The notes below the pieces were generated by a model. It ran no database searches. It saw nothing but the letters and a program-made list of their open reading frames with translations, and was not told where the DNA came from. The position numbers were made by a program, and so were the translations under genes. From assembly GCA_026993785.1 (NCBI GenBank), contig JALWRZ010000003.1, forward strand, positions 62,001 to 126,000: a stretch of DNA of 64,000 bases. Reading direction: 5' to 3'. The DNA comes from DHVE2 group archaeon. GTDB taxonomy: Archaea > Thermoplasmatota > Thermoplasmata > Thermoplasmatales > Aciduliprofundaceae. This document shows positions 8,739-17,177 of the stretch, one piece after another (positions within the stretch are counted from its first letter, which is position 1; every line of letters begins with the position of its first letter).

Positions 8739-9998
8739 TTACCCCTTTCTCAGCTCTTCTAGAAGCTCCTTGGCGCGATCCAACCTAACTTTTCCTTCTT
8801 TTACTAAAAGCTCTGCAAGACGATCGATTTCATCACCCTGCGCTCCGGCCATAACCGCTATGTTCCTTGCGTGCAGGCTCATATGTCCACGCTGAATGCC
8901 CTCAGTGGCCAGGGCCCTGAGCGCTGCAAAATTCTGAGCAAGTCCCACAGCAGCTAAGACCTCTGCAAATTCCTTGGCAGTTTTCACTCCCAAAATCTTT
9001 CTGGCTATTTTGGCCTTGGGATGCGTGCTTGTGGCACCTCCTATCACACCCACAGCCATTGGCAGCTCAATAGTGCCCACTAGGTTACCTTCAGAATCTT
9101 CCTCGTAATGGGTGAGCGAGGTGTACCATCCATCCATGGCCGCGAAGGCATGGGCTCCAGCTTCCACAGCACGCCAGTCATTGCTCGTAGCAATCAAAAC
9201 TGCGTCTATCCCATTCATAATACCCTTGTTGTGCGTCGCTGCCCTGAAAGGATCCACGCGGGCAAACTCATAGGCCCAGAGTATGCCTTTCACTGTTTCT
9301 TCGCCTATCACATCTTTCTTCCACACTGCCCTGGCCCGGGCCAATCGATAAATGGCCAGATTGCTGAGAATCCTCAAATAAACCTTGCCACCGGTTATAT
9401 CTTCAATATAGGGAGCAAGGGCCTCAGCCATGGTATTGACGGCGTTGGCACCCATGGCGTCACGGACATCCACATGAAGATGCACAATCACCATAGGACC
9501 TAGATTGGAATCCAGAACCCTAGCCTTGATATCTCTGCATCCACCACCTACCTTAACAAGCACAGGGTCCTGCTCGTTGGCTATGCGAATAAGCTCTTCC
9601 TTATGCTCAAGAATCTGCATCTTGGCAAAATGCGGGTCCTTCAATCCGGTGAGCTGAATCTGAGCTATCATTATTGGCTCCGTGGAGCTTGTGAAAAATC
9701 CTCCGCCAGGCCTGGCAAGCTTAGCCGCATGACTTGCAGCGGCAACCACGCTGGGTTCCTCTATGGCCATGGGAATGAGATAATCCTTACCGTTAATCTT
9801 GAAATTTACCGCTATCCCGAGCGGCAACTCGGTTTCTCCTATCACATTCTCTATCATTCTATCGGCAAGCTCCAGGGAAAGATGCCCCTCCCGCAGAAAC
9901 TGAGCCTCCTCATCGGTTAGCTCAGCAAATTCCTTCACTAAATTTAATCTCTCCTCCATACTCATCTTGTAAAACCCGGAAATTCTCGAGGATTTCAT
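8739..9998 (-). CDS. mvaA: Hydroxymethylglutaryl-CoA reductase, class II
   Basis: This is the key step of archaeal isoprenoid lipid synthesis, reducing HMG-CoA to mevalonate. The 419-residue length and motifs (ENVIGETELPLGIAVNF, EEPSVVAAASHAAKLARPGGG, VDVRDAMGANAVN, THNKGIMNGIDAV, GHMSLHARN) match the class II (Pseudomonas mevalonii-like) form found in Thermoplasmatales and Archaeoglobus. The catalytic Glu, Lys, Asp and His are all present in these motifs. The start at 9998 is supported by a minus-strand TATA-like box about 27 nt upstream (10020-10030), which implies a leaderless message. A second ATG lies 12 codons in. Confidence 0.95.
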   Translation of the reverse strand: MKSSRISGFYKMSMEERLNLVKEFAELTDEEAQFLREGHLSLELADRMIENVIGETELPLGIAVNFKINGKDYLIPMAIEEPSVVAAASHAAKLARPGGGFFTSSTEPIMIAQIQLTGLKDPHFAKMQILEHKEELIRIANEQDPVLVKVGGGCRDIKARVLDSNLGPMVIVHLHVDVRDAMGANAVNTMAEALAPYIEDITGGKVYLRILSNLAIYRLARARAVWKKDVIGEETVKGILWAYEFARVDPFRAATHNKGIMNGIDAVLIATSNDWRAVEAGAHAFAAMDGWYTSLTHYEEDSEGNLVGTIELPMAVGVIGGATSTHPKAKIARKILGVKTAKEFAEVLAAVGLAQNFAALRALATEGIQRGHMSLHARNIAVMAGAQGDEIDRLAELLVKEGKVRLDRAKELLEELRKG

Positions 9999-10093
9999 AT
10001 ACCCTTATCTGCGATGCCGTATTAAATTTTTCTCAAAACGCCTAAATTCAGGCATGAAAAATTTTATCTAATTTCCCACTTTATGGGCTAAAC
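9999..10093. promoter_or_regulatory. Divergent promoters for HMG-CoA reductase and triosephosphate isomerase
   Basis: On the minus strand AAATTTAATAC at 10020-10030 lies about 27 nt before the HMG-CoA reductase ATG. On the plus strand AATTTTATCT at 10060-10069 lies about 29 nt before the triosephosphate isomerase ATG. Neither gene has a clear ribosome-binding site, so both messages are probably leaderless. Confidence 0.5.
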
Positions 10094-10765
10094 ATGTGGA
10101 AGCTTCCAGTGATTGTTGTGAATTTCAAGCTCTATACCCAGGGAAGCGGTAAAAAAGCCCTGGACCTCATCAAAACTATGGAGAGGGTGGGGGAGGAAAG
10201 AGGCGTAACTTTAGTGGCAGCCCTGAACCCCCTTGATCTGGGCGCCTTAAGAAAAGATGCTCATATCCCTGTAATTATTCAACATGCTGACGCTGTAGAA
10301 TTCGGCGCCTTCACAGGCAGGATTAATTTGGAGGTGGCAAAGGAAAGAGGTGCCGATGGTGTTTTAGTAAACCACTCTGAAAGGAGATTGACCATAGCGG
10401 ATATAGATTATCTTGTGGAGAGGGCAAAGAAGCTAAATATGGTTTCCCTTGTATGCGCCAACAATCCCCGGGTTTCCGGAGCGCTGGCATTTCTCAGACC
10501 GGATTTTATCGCCATGGAGCCTCCTGAGCTCATAGGCGGCGATATCTCCGTTTCCAAGGCAAAGCCAGAGGCCATAACCCAGACCATCGAGGCAGTTAAA
10601 TCCGTAGCGGATATCCCGGTATTGGTTGGTGCAGGAATAAAGAGCGGGGAGGATGTTAAAAGAGCTCTGGAGCTGGGTGCCCAGGGAGTGCTCGTGGCCT
10701 CGGGAATTGTAAAGGCCCGTAACCCCTATGAGGCACTTAACGACCTTGTGGACGGGATGATGTGA
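10094..10765 (+). CDS. tpiA: Triosephosphate isomerase (archaeal short form)
   Basis: This enzyme interconverts dihydroxyacetone phosphate and glyceraldehyde 3-phosphate in glycolysis and gluconeogenesis. The 223-residue length is the archaeal short form; bacterial and eukaryotic enzymes have about 250. Catalytic residues are in place: K12 in VVNFK, H94 in VNHSERR and E142 in AMEPPELIGGD. The phosphate-binding GAGIKSG and GVLVASGIV segments follow near the C-terminus. The next gene starts 2 nt after the stop. Confidence 0.96.
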   Translation: MWKLPVIVVNFKLYTQGSGKKALDLIKTMERVGEERGVTLVAALNPLDLGALRKDAHIPVIIQHADAVEFGAFTGRINLEVAKERGADGVLVNHSERRLTIADIDYLVERAKKLNMVSLVCANNPRVSGALAFLRPDFIAMEPPELIGGDISVSKAKPEAITQTIEAVKSVADIPVLVGAGIKSGEDVKRALELGAQGVLVASGIVKARNPYEALNDLVDGMM

Positions 10766-10766
10766 T

Positions 10767-11435
10767 ATGGCAAAGAGAAAGAAGACCCCTGAGGAAGAAG
10801 AGAAGGAGCTTTTCCAGGAGCCCGAGTTTGATGAGGTAGAATTCTTAAAAAGCGAGATAAAGAAGGCAAAGGGCATAATAATCGTGTTTCTCCTGGCTAT
10901 AGTCACGGGATTTATCTCCGGCTATATTCAGGTTATGGGGGTGACTGCTTTAGCCGCGATCCTTGGCTTCGCCGTAATCTTCGCTTTAAAACCTCTACTT
11001 AAGAAACTCAATGCAGAATTCAAGGAGAGAAGCAACTGGGCTTACGCAGTAATCGCGTTTCTTCTTATCTGGTTCTTAGCGTGGACGGTAGCCATTAATC
11101 CCCCATTCAACGATGTTTCGCCTCCGCAGATAAGGAGCGTGGAGGTCTATAATGGAACTGCGTGGGTCACCATTTACTCTTTCCCGCACACCAATGATAA
11201 GAATATCAAGGCTATAAACTGGAATAAGGTCACTCTTGGAGATATAAGGGTGAAAGCCTCCGACAATGTGGAGGTGGTTTCCGTAGAGATAAATGGCCAC
11301 ACGGCTGTTCTCAAAGATGGTTACTATATGGTAAGCGGAAGCCATGGCGAGATTCTGGGAAAAATAGTGGTCAAGGTATGGGATAAGGCAGGTCACGAAA
11401 GCGATTTGAGTATCACCGTTCCCACGGGAACTTAG
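10767..11435 (+). CDS. Membrane protein with a C-terminal extracellular Ig-like domain, unknown function
   Basis: I do not recognise this 222-residue protein as a named family. The N-terminus is highly charged (KRKKTPEEEEKELF). About three membrane helices follow: residues 35-52, 55-73 and 89-108. The remaining 110 residues look like a small beta-sandwich outside the cell (SPPQIRSVEVYNGTAWVTIY ... VVKVWDKAGHESDLSI), similar in pattern to Ig-like domains of archaeal surface proteins. It is coupled to tpiA with a 1-nt gap, but a metabolic link is not evident. Its 3' end overlaps the convergent CCA-adding enzyme gene by 23 nt. Confidence 0.8.
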   Translation: MAKRKKTPEEEEKELFQEPEFDEVEFLKSEIKKAKGIIIVFLLAIVTGFISGYIQVMGVTALAAILGFAVIFALKPLLKKLNAEFKERSNWAYAVIAFLLIWFLAWTVAINPPFNDVSPPQIRSVEVYNGTAWVTIYSFPHTNDKNIKAINWNKVTLGDIRVKASDNVEVVSVEINGHTAVLKDGYYMVSGSHGEILGKIVVKVWDKAGHESDLSITVPTGT

Positions 11436-12816
11436 GCTCAAAAAATTCCGTGAGTTGAGAGAGATCTAGAGAGCTCAAAGCCTCCTCAAGCTTTATTATT
11501 TTAAGTGCATCTTTATTCTTTTCAAAGCTCTTTCCCAGCTTGTAATTTTCAATTTCTTTGCGAAGCACTTCCTCCACGGTTCTGTGCTTGCGGGGTATGT
11601 CAGCGAACCATCTATGGCCATGGATATAGGGTCCCCGGAGAGCATTACCCTTCCACTGAGCTAAGAAATTTTTGGAATTTTCGTGCCACACCGGTGGTCC
11701 CTGGTGCTTCTTAACCACGGGCAGCTGCTCTCGCTCCAGCTCCATGATCAGATGAACCTTAGTAGAATCTACCACGTAAAAAGAATTGAGGGGATGGAAC
11801 TCTTTTAAGATTTCCTCAAATATATCGAGGGTTCTCCTTATCTGGGGATAGAGATTATCCTCCACCGTTTCGTCGCGTGGAAACGTGAAAACATAAAAGT
11901 ATGTGCCCCTATTCTTCATCCTCTTCAAAATTTCCTCCGGGGTAAGGGGTTGCACAGGATTCGGGAAGAAGAATTTAAGATTAGGTTCTTCCAGATAGCT
12001 TTGGGATGCATGTATGAACAGGGATTTTTTCTCCTCGCTTACAGCGGAGGCTGCATTTCTGTTGGGATCCACGGGATCTATGAAGACCACAGGGTCTCGA
12101 AACCTCGCACCCTCACCCTCAAGATGAAGATATACCTTCTTTCTCCACCGTGCCACATTTTCCAAGGTACCAAGAAAATCGCCGTATTTGAGAACGAGAA
12201 GCTCCGTAAGATATCCCGAGAAGCCGCGAATTTTCGCCTCGGCACCGTAGGCACCGATGCCCTTTAGGAAAGCCTTGAGGAGCCTTACCTCGTCCTTCTG
12301 CTCCTCGCGCAAATGCTTTTTAACGTACTCAGTATGAAAGGGCGTTCGATCCACGGCGCTCATCTTCTCTTCGGGGCTCTCTATTCTGTAGCAGGGAACA
12401 ATGTCCACATCAAAGCCCTTATAGATGCCATGCCAGTAGGGATGTTCCGCATATTTTGTATAGCCCTGGGGAAGTACTGCTTTGCCTATCTCCAGTCCAA
12501 GCCTTTTGAGCTCTTCTCTGCCCAAATCCTTTGGAAATCTCAGAAATATATCGATATCTGGATTCTTTAGATACGTCCCCTTTGCAACAGAGCCTACGAG
12601 AATTGCGTCCCCTTCTATTCCTCTTCTCTCTATTTCCTTCTGAGCAAGAGCAAGAAGCGTACTTACTGCCTCTTTCAGCTTCTTATCCTCCTCCTTATGA
12701 GGTTTGATCCTTCGAAGAACTTCCTCCCTTATCTTCTGCTCATTATGGATATTATCGCCTCCGCCGGCTCGCCATTCGCCTCTTCCAGCGCTTTTCTGGC
12801 CTCTTCCTCGCTGCAC
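11413..12816 (-). CDS. cca: CCA-adding tRNA nucleotidyltransferase, archaeal class I
   Basis: This enzyme adds or repairs the 3' CCA end of tRNAs without a nucleic-acid template. The nucleotidyltransferase core is plain: GSVAKGTYLKNPDIDIFLRF gives the GS and DxD metal ligands. The tail, poly(A)-polymerase-like and RNA-binding regions follow. Homology appears to begin near the codons for NEQKIREEV (about 12745). The only ordinary start codon upstream in frame is the ATG at 12816, deep inside the NAC gene. It would add a Gly/Arg-rich stretch of about 24 residues unlike the family. The true start is therefore uncertain and may be a rare codon used by coupling with the NAC stop. Confidence 0.9.
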   Translation of the reverse strand: MQRGRGQKSAGRGEWRAGGGDNIHNEQKIREEVLRRIKPHKEEDKKLKEAVSTLLALAQKEIERRGIEGDAILVGSVAKGTYLKNPDIDIFLRFPKDLGREELKRLGLEIGKAVLPQGYTKYAEHPYWHGIYKGFDVDIVPCYRIESPEEKMSAVDRTPFHTEYVKKHLREEQKDEVRLLKAFLKGIGAYGAEAKIRGFSGYLTELLVLKYGDFLGTLENVARWRKKVYLHLEGEGARFRDPVVFIDPVDPNRNAASAVSEEKKSLFIHASQSYLEEPNLKFFFPNPVQPLTPEEILKRMKNRGTYFYVFTFPRDETVEDNLYPQIRRTLDIFEEILKEFHPLNSFYVVDSTKVHLIMELEREQLPVVKKHQGPPVWHENSKNFLAQWKGNALRGPYIHGHRWFADIPRKHRTVEEVLRKEIENYKLGKSFEKNKDALKIIKLEEALSSLDLSQLTEFFEPKFPWER

Positions 12817-13070
12817 CCTGTCTGCTGCATCACCAGCTGAACATCTTCGTCGGTGTAAAGGGGCTTTTCCTCCTTCTCCTCCACCCTCTCTATCTTTTTC
12901 ATCTCTCCAATAACCTGAAGCATCTTCTGTCCCTGAATCTCCATATACATAACCTGCGGGTCCTCTACTACATAATCTCCATCCCTGGCCTTTATTATGA
13001 CCTCGTAGGCATCGATCTCCTTTGCCTTCAACTGCCGCATAAGTCTTCGCATCTCTCTGGGATTTATCAT
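12729..13070 (-). CDS. nac: Nascent polypeptide-associated complex protein (archaeal NAC)
   Basis: This ribosome-associated factor shields new chains; in archaea it works as a homodimer. The 113 residues contain the N-terminal basic segment (NPREMRRLMRQLKAK), the NAC beta-barrel (about residues 20-65) and a C-terminal UBA domain (TDEDVQLVMQQTGCSEEEA). Its last 18 nt run into the likely beginning of the CCA-adding enzyme, which suggests translational coupling. A TATA-like AAATTTTTAATAC lies upstream on the minus strand. Confidence 0.95.
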   Translation of the reverse strand: MINPREMRRLMRQLKAKEIDAYEVIIKARDGDYVVEDPQVMYMEIQGQKMLQVIGEMKKIERVEEKEEKPLYTDEDVQLVMQQTGCSEEEARKALEEANGEPAEAIISIMSRR

Positions 13071-13139
13071 AATAGGCTATTCCCTTGTGGGTATTAAAAA
13101 TTTACCTCTTCGATTATTGGGGAAGGAGCTTCCCACCCA

Positions 13140-13211
13140 TCAATCCCCTTCGTCATGGTCCAGCTGATATATCTCCTCCACACTTTTATCTTCACAGTCC
13201 TTACATATCAT
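13140..13211 (-). CDS. Possible micro-ORF with a CxxC motif
   Basis: A 23-codon frame (MICKDCEDKSVEEIYQLDHD then EGD) lies between the antiporter and NAC genes. A strong minus-strand TATA-like box (TTTATATATTG, 13232-13241) sits about 27 nt before the ATG, the spacing expected for a leaderless message. An in-frame ATG four codons upstream (13223) would give 27 residues. The CKDC could bind a metal. It may equally be a leader or a chance frame. Confidence 0.3.
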   Translation of the reverse strand: MICKDCEDKSVEEIYQLDHDEGD

Positions 13212-13262
13212 AGGATTAACCATGCATCGGCAATATATAAAGTTTTATACGACAATAAACGA

Positions 13263-14480
13263 TTATCTCTCGAGGTTCTCTACCTCCTTCCCATGTTTCT
13301 GGAGATACCAGGCAAGCAGCACGGGAGAGAGAAGCGTGGTGGTTATGCTAACCAGCGTGAGAAGGGAGAATATAACCCTGTCTATTATGCCAAGCTCCAC
13401 ACCGTAGGTCGCTATAATTAGCTCCATGAGACCGCGGGAGTTGAGGGCAATTCCTATCCCCAGGGAACTGCGATGAGGTATATTGCCCAACCTGGCGCCT
13501 AAGTATGCTCCGCTCATCTTGCCACCCATCGCCACAAGGAAGAAAACTAACGCGATGAGGGAGATAAATGGAAGATTTGCCTCTCCTGAGAGATAGAAAT
13601 TTAGACCGGTATACACGAAAAAGATAGGGGCGAAGAACCCAAAGGTCACAGCGGAGAATGTGGTCTTTATCTTTCTGTAAACTCTTTCTCCGATGATACG
13701 CTCTCCTATCAATACCCCACCGTAAAACGCACCCAGTATGAAGGATATTCCAATATACTCTGCCAAAAGCGCAAGAGCCATCCCGAAGAGCACAACCACG
13801 GCAAATTCTCCCTCTCTGCTTCGGAACTTGCGTATATAGTGCTGAATGTATCTCGCTATCAGCCCGCATCTCCATCTCAGAAGCCTGTCTATGAGAAGTA
13901 TCATACCCAGGAAGAGGAATATCCGAAGTGAGATGTTTATCACATCCCAGGGGGTAATCTGGGATGCTGGAGACGAAAGAGAGAACACAAGACCCAGGAG
14001 AAACATGCTGAACAGGTCATCATAGATGGCTGAGGTGATAACGATTCTCCCAAACTCTGTATTTTCCTTCTTCATATCCCCAAGAATTCTCAGAGCTACA
14101 GGCAAGGCGGTGAGGGAGAATGCTGCACCGATGAATATGCCCACCTCTACATTGTAGCCGAGAAATAGGGCCATCATCAGCCCGGTAAAGAAGGCTATAT
14201 TGTTACCCATAAAAGATATGGGAAATGCCCGCGATGAAGATTTACGTATGGTTGCCAGGGAGAATTCGAGACCTGCGGTGAAAACCAGAAAAAAGAGACC
14301 TATGTCCACAAGAACCCTGAATCCAGGAATATCGGGAGAAATCAGGTTGAGTGCCATAGGACCCAGAATTATACCCACAAGAACCTCCCCGATTACCGCG
14401 GGAAATCTTTTCCTCTCAAATAGCTCCCCCATAAGCCGTGAGAATGCCAGCACCAGGATGATGACGAGAATTATCTCCAT
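13263..14480 (-). CDS. CPA2-family cation/proton antiporter membrane subunit (KefB/NapA-like)
   Basis: This integral membrane protein exchanges Na+ or K+ for protons. About 12 helices are visible, with family motifs such as FPAVIGEVLVGIILGP, FFLVFTAGLEF, the ion-binding region SAIYDDLFSMFLLGLVFS and the late SLGIGIALNSRGLMELI. I start it at the ATG at 14480 (MEIILVIILVLAFS); a TTG 19 codons earlier would put a basic stretch before the first helix. A TATA-like AAATTTAATC about 27 nt upstream supports a leaderless start here. It lacks a C-terminal TrkA-N domain, so it is the short form. Confidence 0.9.
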   Translation of the reverse strand: MEIILVIILVLAFSRLMGELFERKRFPAVIGEVLVGIILGPMALNLISPDIPGFRVLVDIGLFFLVFTAGLEFSLATIRKSSSRAFPISFMGNNIAFFTGLMMALFLGYNVEVGIFIGAAFSLTALPVALRILGDMKKENTEFGRIVITSAIYDDLFSMFLLGLVFSLSSPASQITPWDVINISLRIFLFLGMILLIDRLLRWRCGLIARYIQHYIRKFRSREGEFAVVVLFGMALALLAEYIGISFILGAFYGGVLIGERIIGERVYRKIKTTFSAVTFGFFAPIFFVYTGLNFYLSGEANLPFISLIALVFFLVAMGGKMSGAYLGARLGNIPHRSSLGIGIALNSRGLMELIIATYGVELGIIDRVIFSLLTLVSITTTLLSPVLLAWYLQKHGKEVENLER

Positions 14481-14541
14481 CCAAATCTTATCTACCCGGG
14501 CATAGATTAAATTTTTGGTTGCGCGGCGTGCTTTCAAAAAT

Positions 14542-14550
14542 CTTTAAATA
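14542..14550 (+). promoter_or_regulatory. TATA-like box of tRNA-Asp
   Basis: The sequence CTTTAAATA lies about 30 nt before the first base of the tRNA, the normal archaeal box A spacing. Confidence 0.65.
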
Positions 14551-14575
14551 TTCCTTCTCATTTCGCTCCCTTAGT

Positions 14576-14696
14576 GCCCCGGTAGTGTAGCGGCCTATCA
14601 TGCGGGCCTGTCGAAAAGCCCCTTTGGAAAAGGTGCTTTACCCCCAAAGGACTTTGCGGTTAGCCCGCGACCCGGGTTCAAATCCCGGCCGGGGCG
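14576..14696 (+). tRNA. tRNA-Asp (GTC) with a 48-nt intron
   Basis: The acceptor arms GCCCCGG (14576-14582) and CCGGGGC pair, with discriminator G at 14696. The D-arm GTGTAGCGGCCTATC is characteristic of archaeal tRNA-Asp. The anticodon stem is CGGGC (14603-14607) with GCCCG (14663-14667). The loop CTGTCG reads anticodon GTC at 14610-14612. The T-arm is CCGGG-TTCAAAT-CCCGG. The intron (about 14614-14661) interrupts the canonical position between bases 37 and 38 and contains its own hairpin (CCTTTGG with CCAAAGG). CCA is not encoded. The exact intron ends may shift by a base or two. Confidence 0.95.
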
Positions 14697-14900
14697 CTAG
14701 AAACGGTTCAGGATTTTCTCGGTTCGCTACTCCTTGATTTCCAAAATCTGCCATTTCACTCATTTAAAAGAAAAGGCATGATAGAAAAACTTATCCATAC
14801 ATATTTGCGCCTACAAACTTCCTTTTCTGAGTTTATTCTCTAAGAGCTCTTTCTCCTTAACACAAAGCAGAGGTACGGTATATTACCAAGAGCAGAGTAT

Positions 14901-16094
14901 CTATGATGACCCATTTTTTCCAGGTACTACTAACCAATACCCTAATCCTGCCATAAAATAAAGAGCTCCCGCCAAGACGAATGGTAGGTATACCCATAGC
15001 GAGATTAGTAAAACACTCACAAAAGGTGCAGCTGCAGTGGAGACTCGGAAGGCCGTGGACATTGAACCAAAAAACATGCCTCTCTTCTCTTCCGGAATAG
15101 TATTGAAGAGCATTGTTCTATGCACTGGAAACCAGAACAAGTTTCCCAAAGTTTGAACTATTATTCCTATGAGAACTGGAATTATGCTCATCTGCCATGC
15201 AGCTAGAATGTAAAATACATTGACACACGCAAAAAGTATCACACCTCCGATTAAAAGAGATCTTTTACTCACTTCTCTACTCTTTAAATAATGCCCGCCA
15301 ATTATAGTCACTGCAGAGTTCGTAACCTCTAATAGCATCAATACAAAAAAACTCTGTTTAAGAATGAACATGACAAAATAGGTTAGTGTGATGGTGGGAA
15401 CCATGGATTCTGCCACTATCAGAGAATCCTCAATTAAGAAAAGCGATAGAAAATCCCTAGGTATTGAGAATTTGAAGCTCTCTTTCTCTATTTTCTCTTT
15501 TCTTATGTCTTCTATTGCATAGAAAATGTAAACTATCATCAAAAAAGAGCCTGCAGAAACAAAAAGCAAAGTGTTTCTGTACGCGAAAACGCCTGGATAG
15601 ATGTACGTGAGAAAGAATCCAAATAGTGGAAATGCCACAATTTGAACATACTCGGGAATCATTAGATGATATATCATAGCTTTTTCTCTTATTTCTTCAG
15701 GATACACATAATGCTCGTATGTGGGAAATATGGGATAAAACACTGTTGCAAATTTCATGATGAATACACCCAGCACCAGAAAAATCCAAGTTCCAGGGCC
15801 TGAGACCAGGTAGAAGAAGAAGTAAGCGAGTCCTTCAAGAAAATAGATTAAACTCATCGCGAGCTTTGCACTTATCTTTGTATCATACAATCTTCCTAAA
15901 AGGGCAGGAAACAAAAGCTCAATAAAATTTATTGCAGTAAAAACAGCACCCACGCTTATTACCTTGTACCCCGTTAAGAGCAAGTACACCAGCACGACAT
16001 AGTCCCCAATCATTAGCGGCGACCCTATTGTATGTAGAAGAATATATCGCCTAGCATTCTCCGGTAGATTTCCGAATTTTTCAATCATACTCAT
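14901..16094 (-). CDS. MFS transporter, probable exporter of the modified peptide
   Basis: This 397-residue polytopic protein has about 12 predicted helices in two halves and an MFS-type loop (GRLYDTKISAKLAM, near residue 75). The second half carries GNLFWFPVHRTMLFN and EEKRGMFFGSMSTAFR. It is the last gene of the radical SAM/PqqD-like operon. Its ATG overlaps the tail of the second radical SAM gene by 14 nt, with the ribosome site GAGGTG lying inside that gene. This tight coupling suggests that it moves the pathway product, most likely outward. Import of a precursor cannot be excluded. No substrate can be read from the sequence. Confidence 0.85.
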   Translation of the reverse strand: MSMIEKFGNLPENARRYILLHTIGSPLMIGDYVVLVYLLLTGYKVISVGAVFTAINFIELLFPALLGRLYDTKISAKLAMSLIYFLEGLAYFFFYLVSGPGTWIFLVLGVFIMKFATVFYPIFPTYEHYVYPEEIREKAMIYHLMIPEYVQIVAFPLFGFFLTYIYPGVFAYRNTLLFVSAGSFLMIVYIFYAIEDIRKEKIEKESFKFSIPRDFLSLFLIEDSLIVAESMVPTITLTYFVMFILKQSFFVLMLLEVTNSAVTIIGGHYLKSREVSKRSLLIGGVILFACVNVFYILAAWQMSIIPVLIGIIVQTLGNLFWFPVHRTMLFNTIPEEKRGMFFGSMSTAFRVSTAAAPFVSVLLISLWVYLPFVLAGALYFMAGLGYWLVVPGKNGSS

Positions 16095-17175
16095 TTTTAA
16101 CGCACCTCGGATCGGGTCGGTCTATGGTGTTGTAAAACCCATAAGCCATTCCAGTACATCCACCTTTACACAGACTGATATAAGGGCATTTTTCACAGAC
16201 TGTATTTTTTAGATTTCTTTTTAGCAAAGAAGGGTCCCAATTGGACCATATCTTTTCTATGTCTTCCCTTAACACGTTTCCCATTAGAAATTTTGGGAAT
16301 TGCAAATATACGCAGGGATAGACATCTCCATTAGCAGCTATATGAAATTTAGTTATCCCTGCATCACAATGTATGTTTTTAGTTTTTTCATTTTTTATGT
16401 AGAAAGTGATATTTTTTATAGTGTTTATATATTGACATAATTCTCCTCTAATACCCCCAAGGTATCTTATGCCTCTCTTCTCTAAAATTCTTTCAACTTT
16501 TTTTTCTATATCTATAGCAAGTTTTGGATCAGGAATAAGATGTAAGTCTCTTTTATTGAAAACTGCAAGTGGAGACGCACCAAAACCATCCACCCAAGGT
16601 ACTATTTTGGCCAATGTATCTAAATGATTTATATTTAATTTAGTAGGTACTGTATTTATAGTAACGGTTATCCCCACATCCTTTAATAAGATGATATTTT
16701 TAATAACCTTATCCCATAATCCTTTTCCTTTTATAGATTCATATATTTCTTTGGGCCCATCTAGGCTTATTTGTACTATATCGTATTTTGATAATAAGTC
16801 ACTTAAAACTAAAATATTTCTTTCATTGAGTAAGGCTCCATTTGTTTGTAATGTTATAAATATATCTGTATTTAGCTTTATATATTTTATGATTTCTAAT
16901 AAATCTGGTCTTATAAAGGGTTCACCACCTGTTATTATTAATTCAATAATGCCTAAAGATTGTAAATCATCTATAACTCGTAGAATTTCATGTTCTTTCA
17001 TGTTTTCAATTCTTACTTTATCATTATAAATATTATTATAGCAATAAAAACATTTTAAATTACAATAAGAAGTAATTTCAAAGCTGGCCGATACTGGACG
17101 AAATCTTTTCTCCCAATGGATAGATACAATATGATTTAACAGATCTATATAATCTCTTAGTTTATATTTATTCAA
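16081..17175 (-). CDS. Radical SAM/SPASM peptide-modifying enzyme, second of the pair
   Basis: This probable peptide maturase uses S-adenosylmethionine and iron-sulfur clusters. The radical SAM cluster motif CNLKCFYC (CX3CX2C) begins at C38. A complete SPASM domain follows at the C-terminus: C-x12-G-x4-C (ending GDVYPC), then CEKCPYISLCKGGC (CX2CX5CX3C), then a last Cys in PDPRC. This predicts two auxiliary [4Fe-4S] clusters, as in PqqE and AnSME relatives. I place the start at TTG 17175, seven nt after GGAGG in the tail of the preceding gene. An ATG at 17196 would overlap that gene and lacks a ribosome site. It differs clearly from its neighbour, so the two probably do different reactions. 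Confidence 0.9.
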   Translation of the reverse strand: MNKYKLRDYIDLLNHIVSIHWEKRFRPVSASFEITSYCNLKCFYCYNNIYNDKVRIENMKEHEILRVIDDLQSLGIIELIITGGEPFIRPDLLEIIKYIKLNTDIFITLQTNGALLNERNILVLSDLLSKYDIVQISLDGPKEIYESIKGKGLWDKVIKNIILLKDVGITVTINTVPTKLNINHLDTLAKIVPWVDGFGASPLAVFNKRDLHLIPDPKLAIDIEKKVERILEKRGIRYLGGIRGELCQYINTIKNITFYIKNEKTKNIHCDAGITKFHIAANGDVYPCVYLQFPKFLMGNVLREDIEKIWSNWDPSLLKRNLKNTVCEKCPYISLCKGGCTGMAYGFYNTIDRPDPRCVKNEYD

Positions 17176-17177
17176 AT

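Noticed and set aside
14697-14900. Search for a direct repeat or attachment site after tRNA-Asp
   Set aside because: No repeat of the tRNA 3' end and no integrase were found in the neighbourhood by eye.
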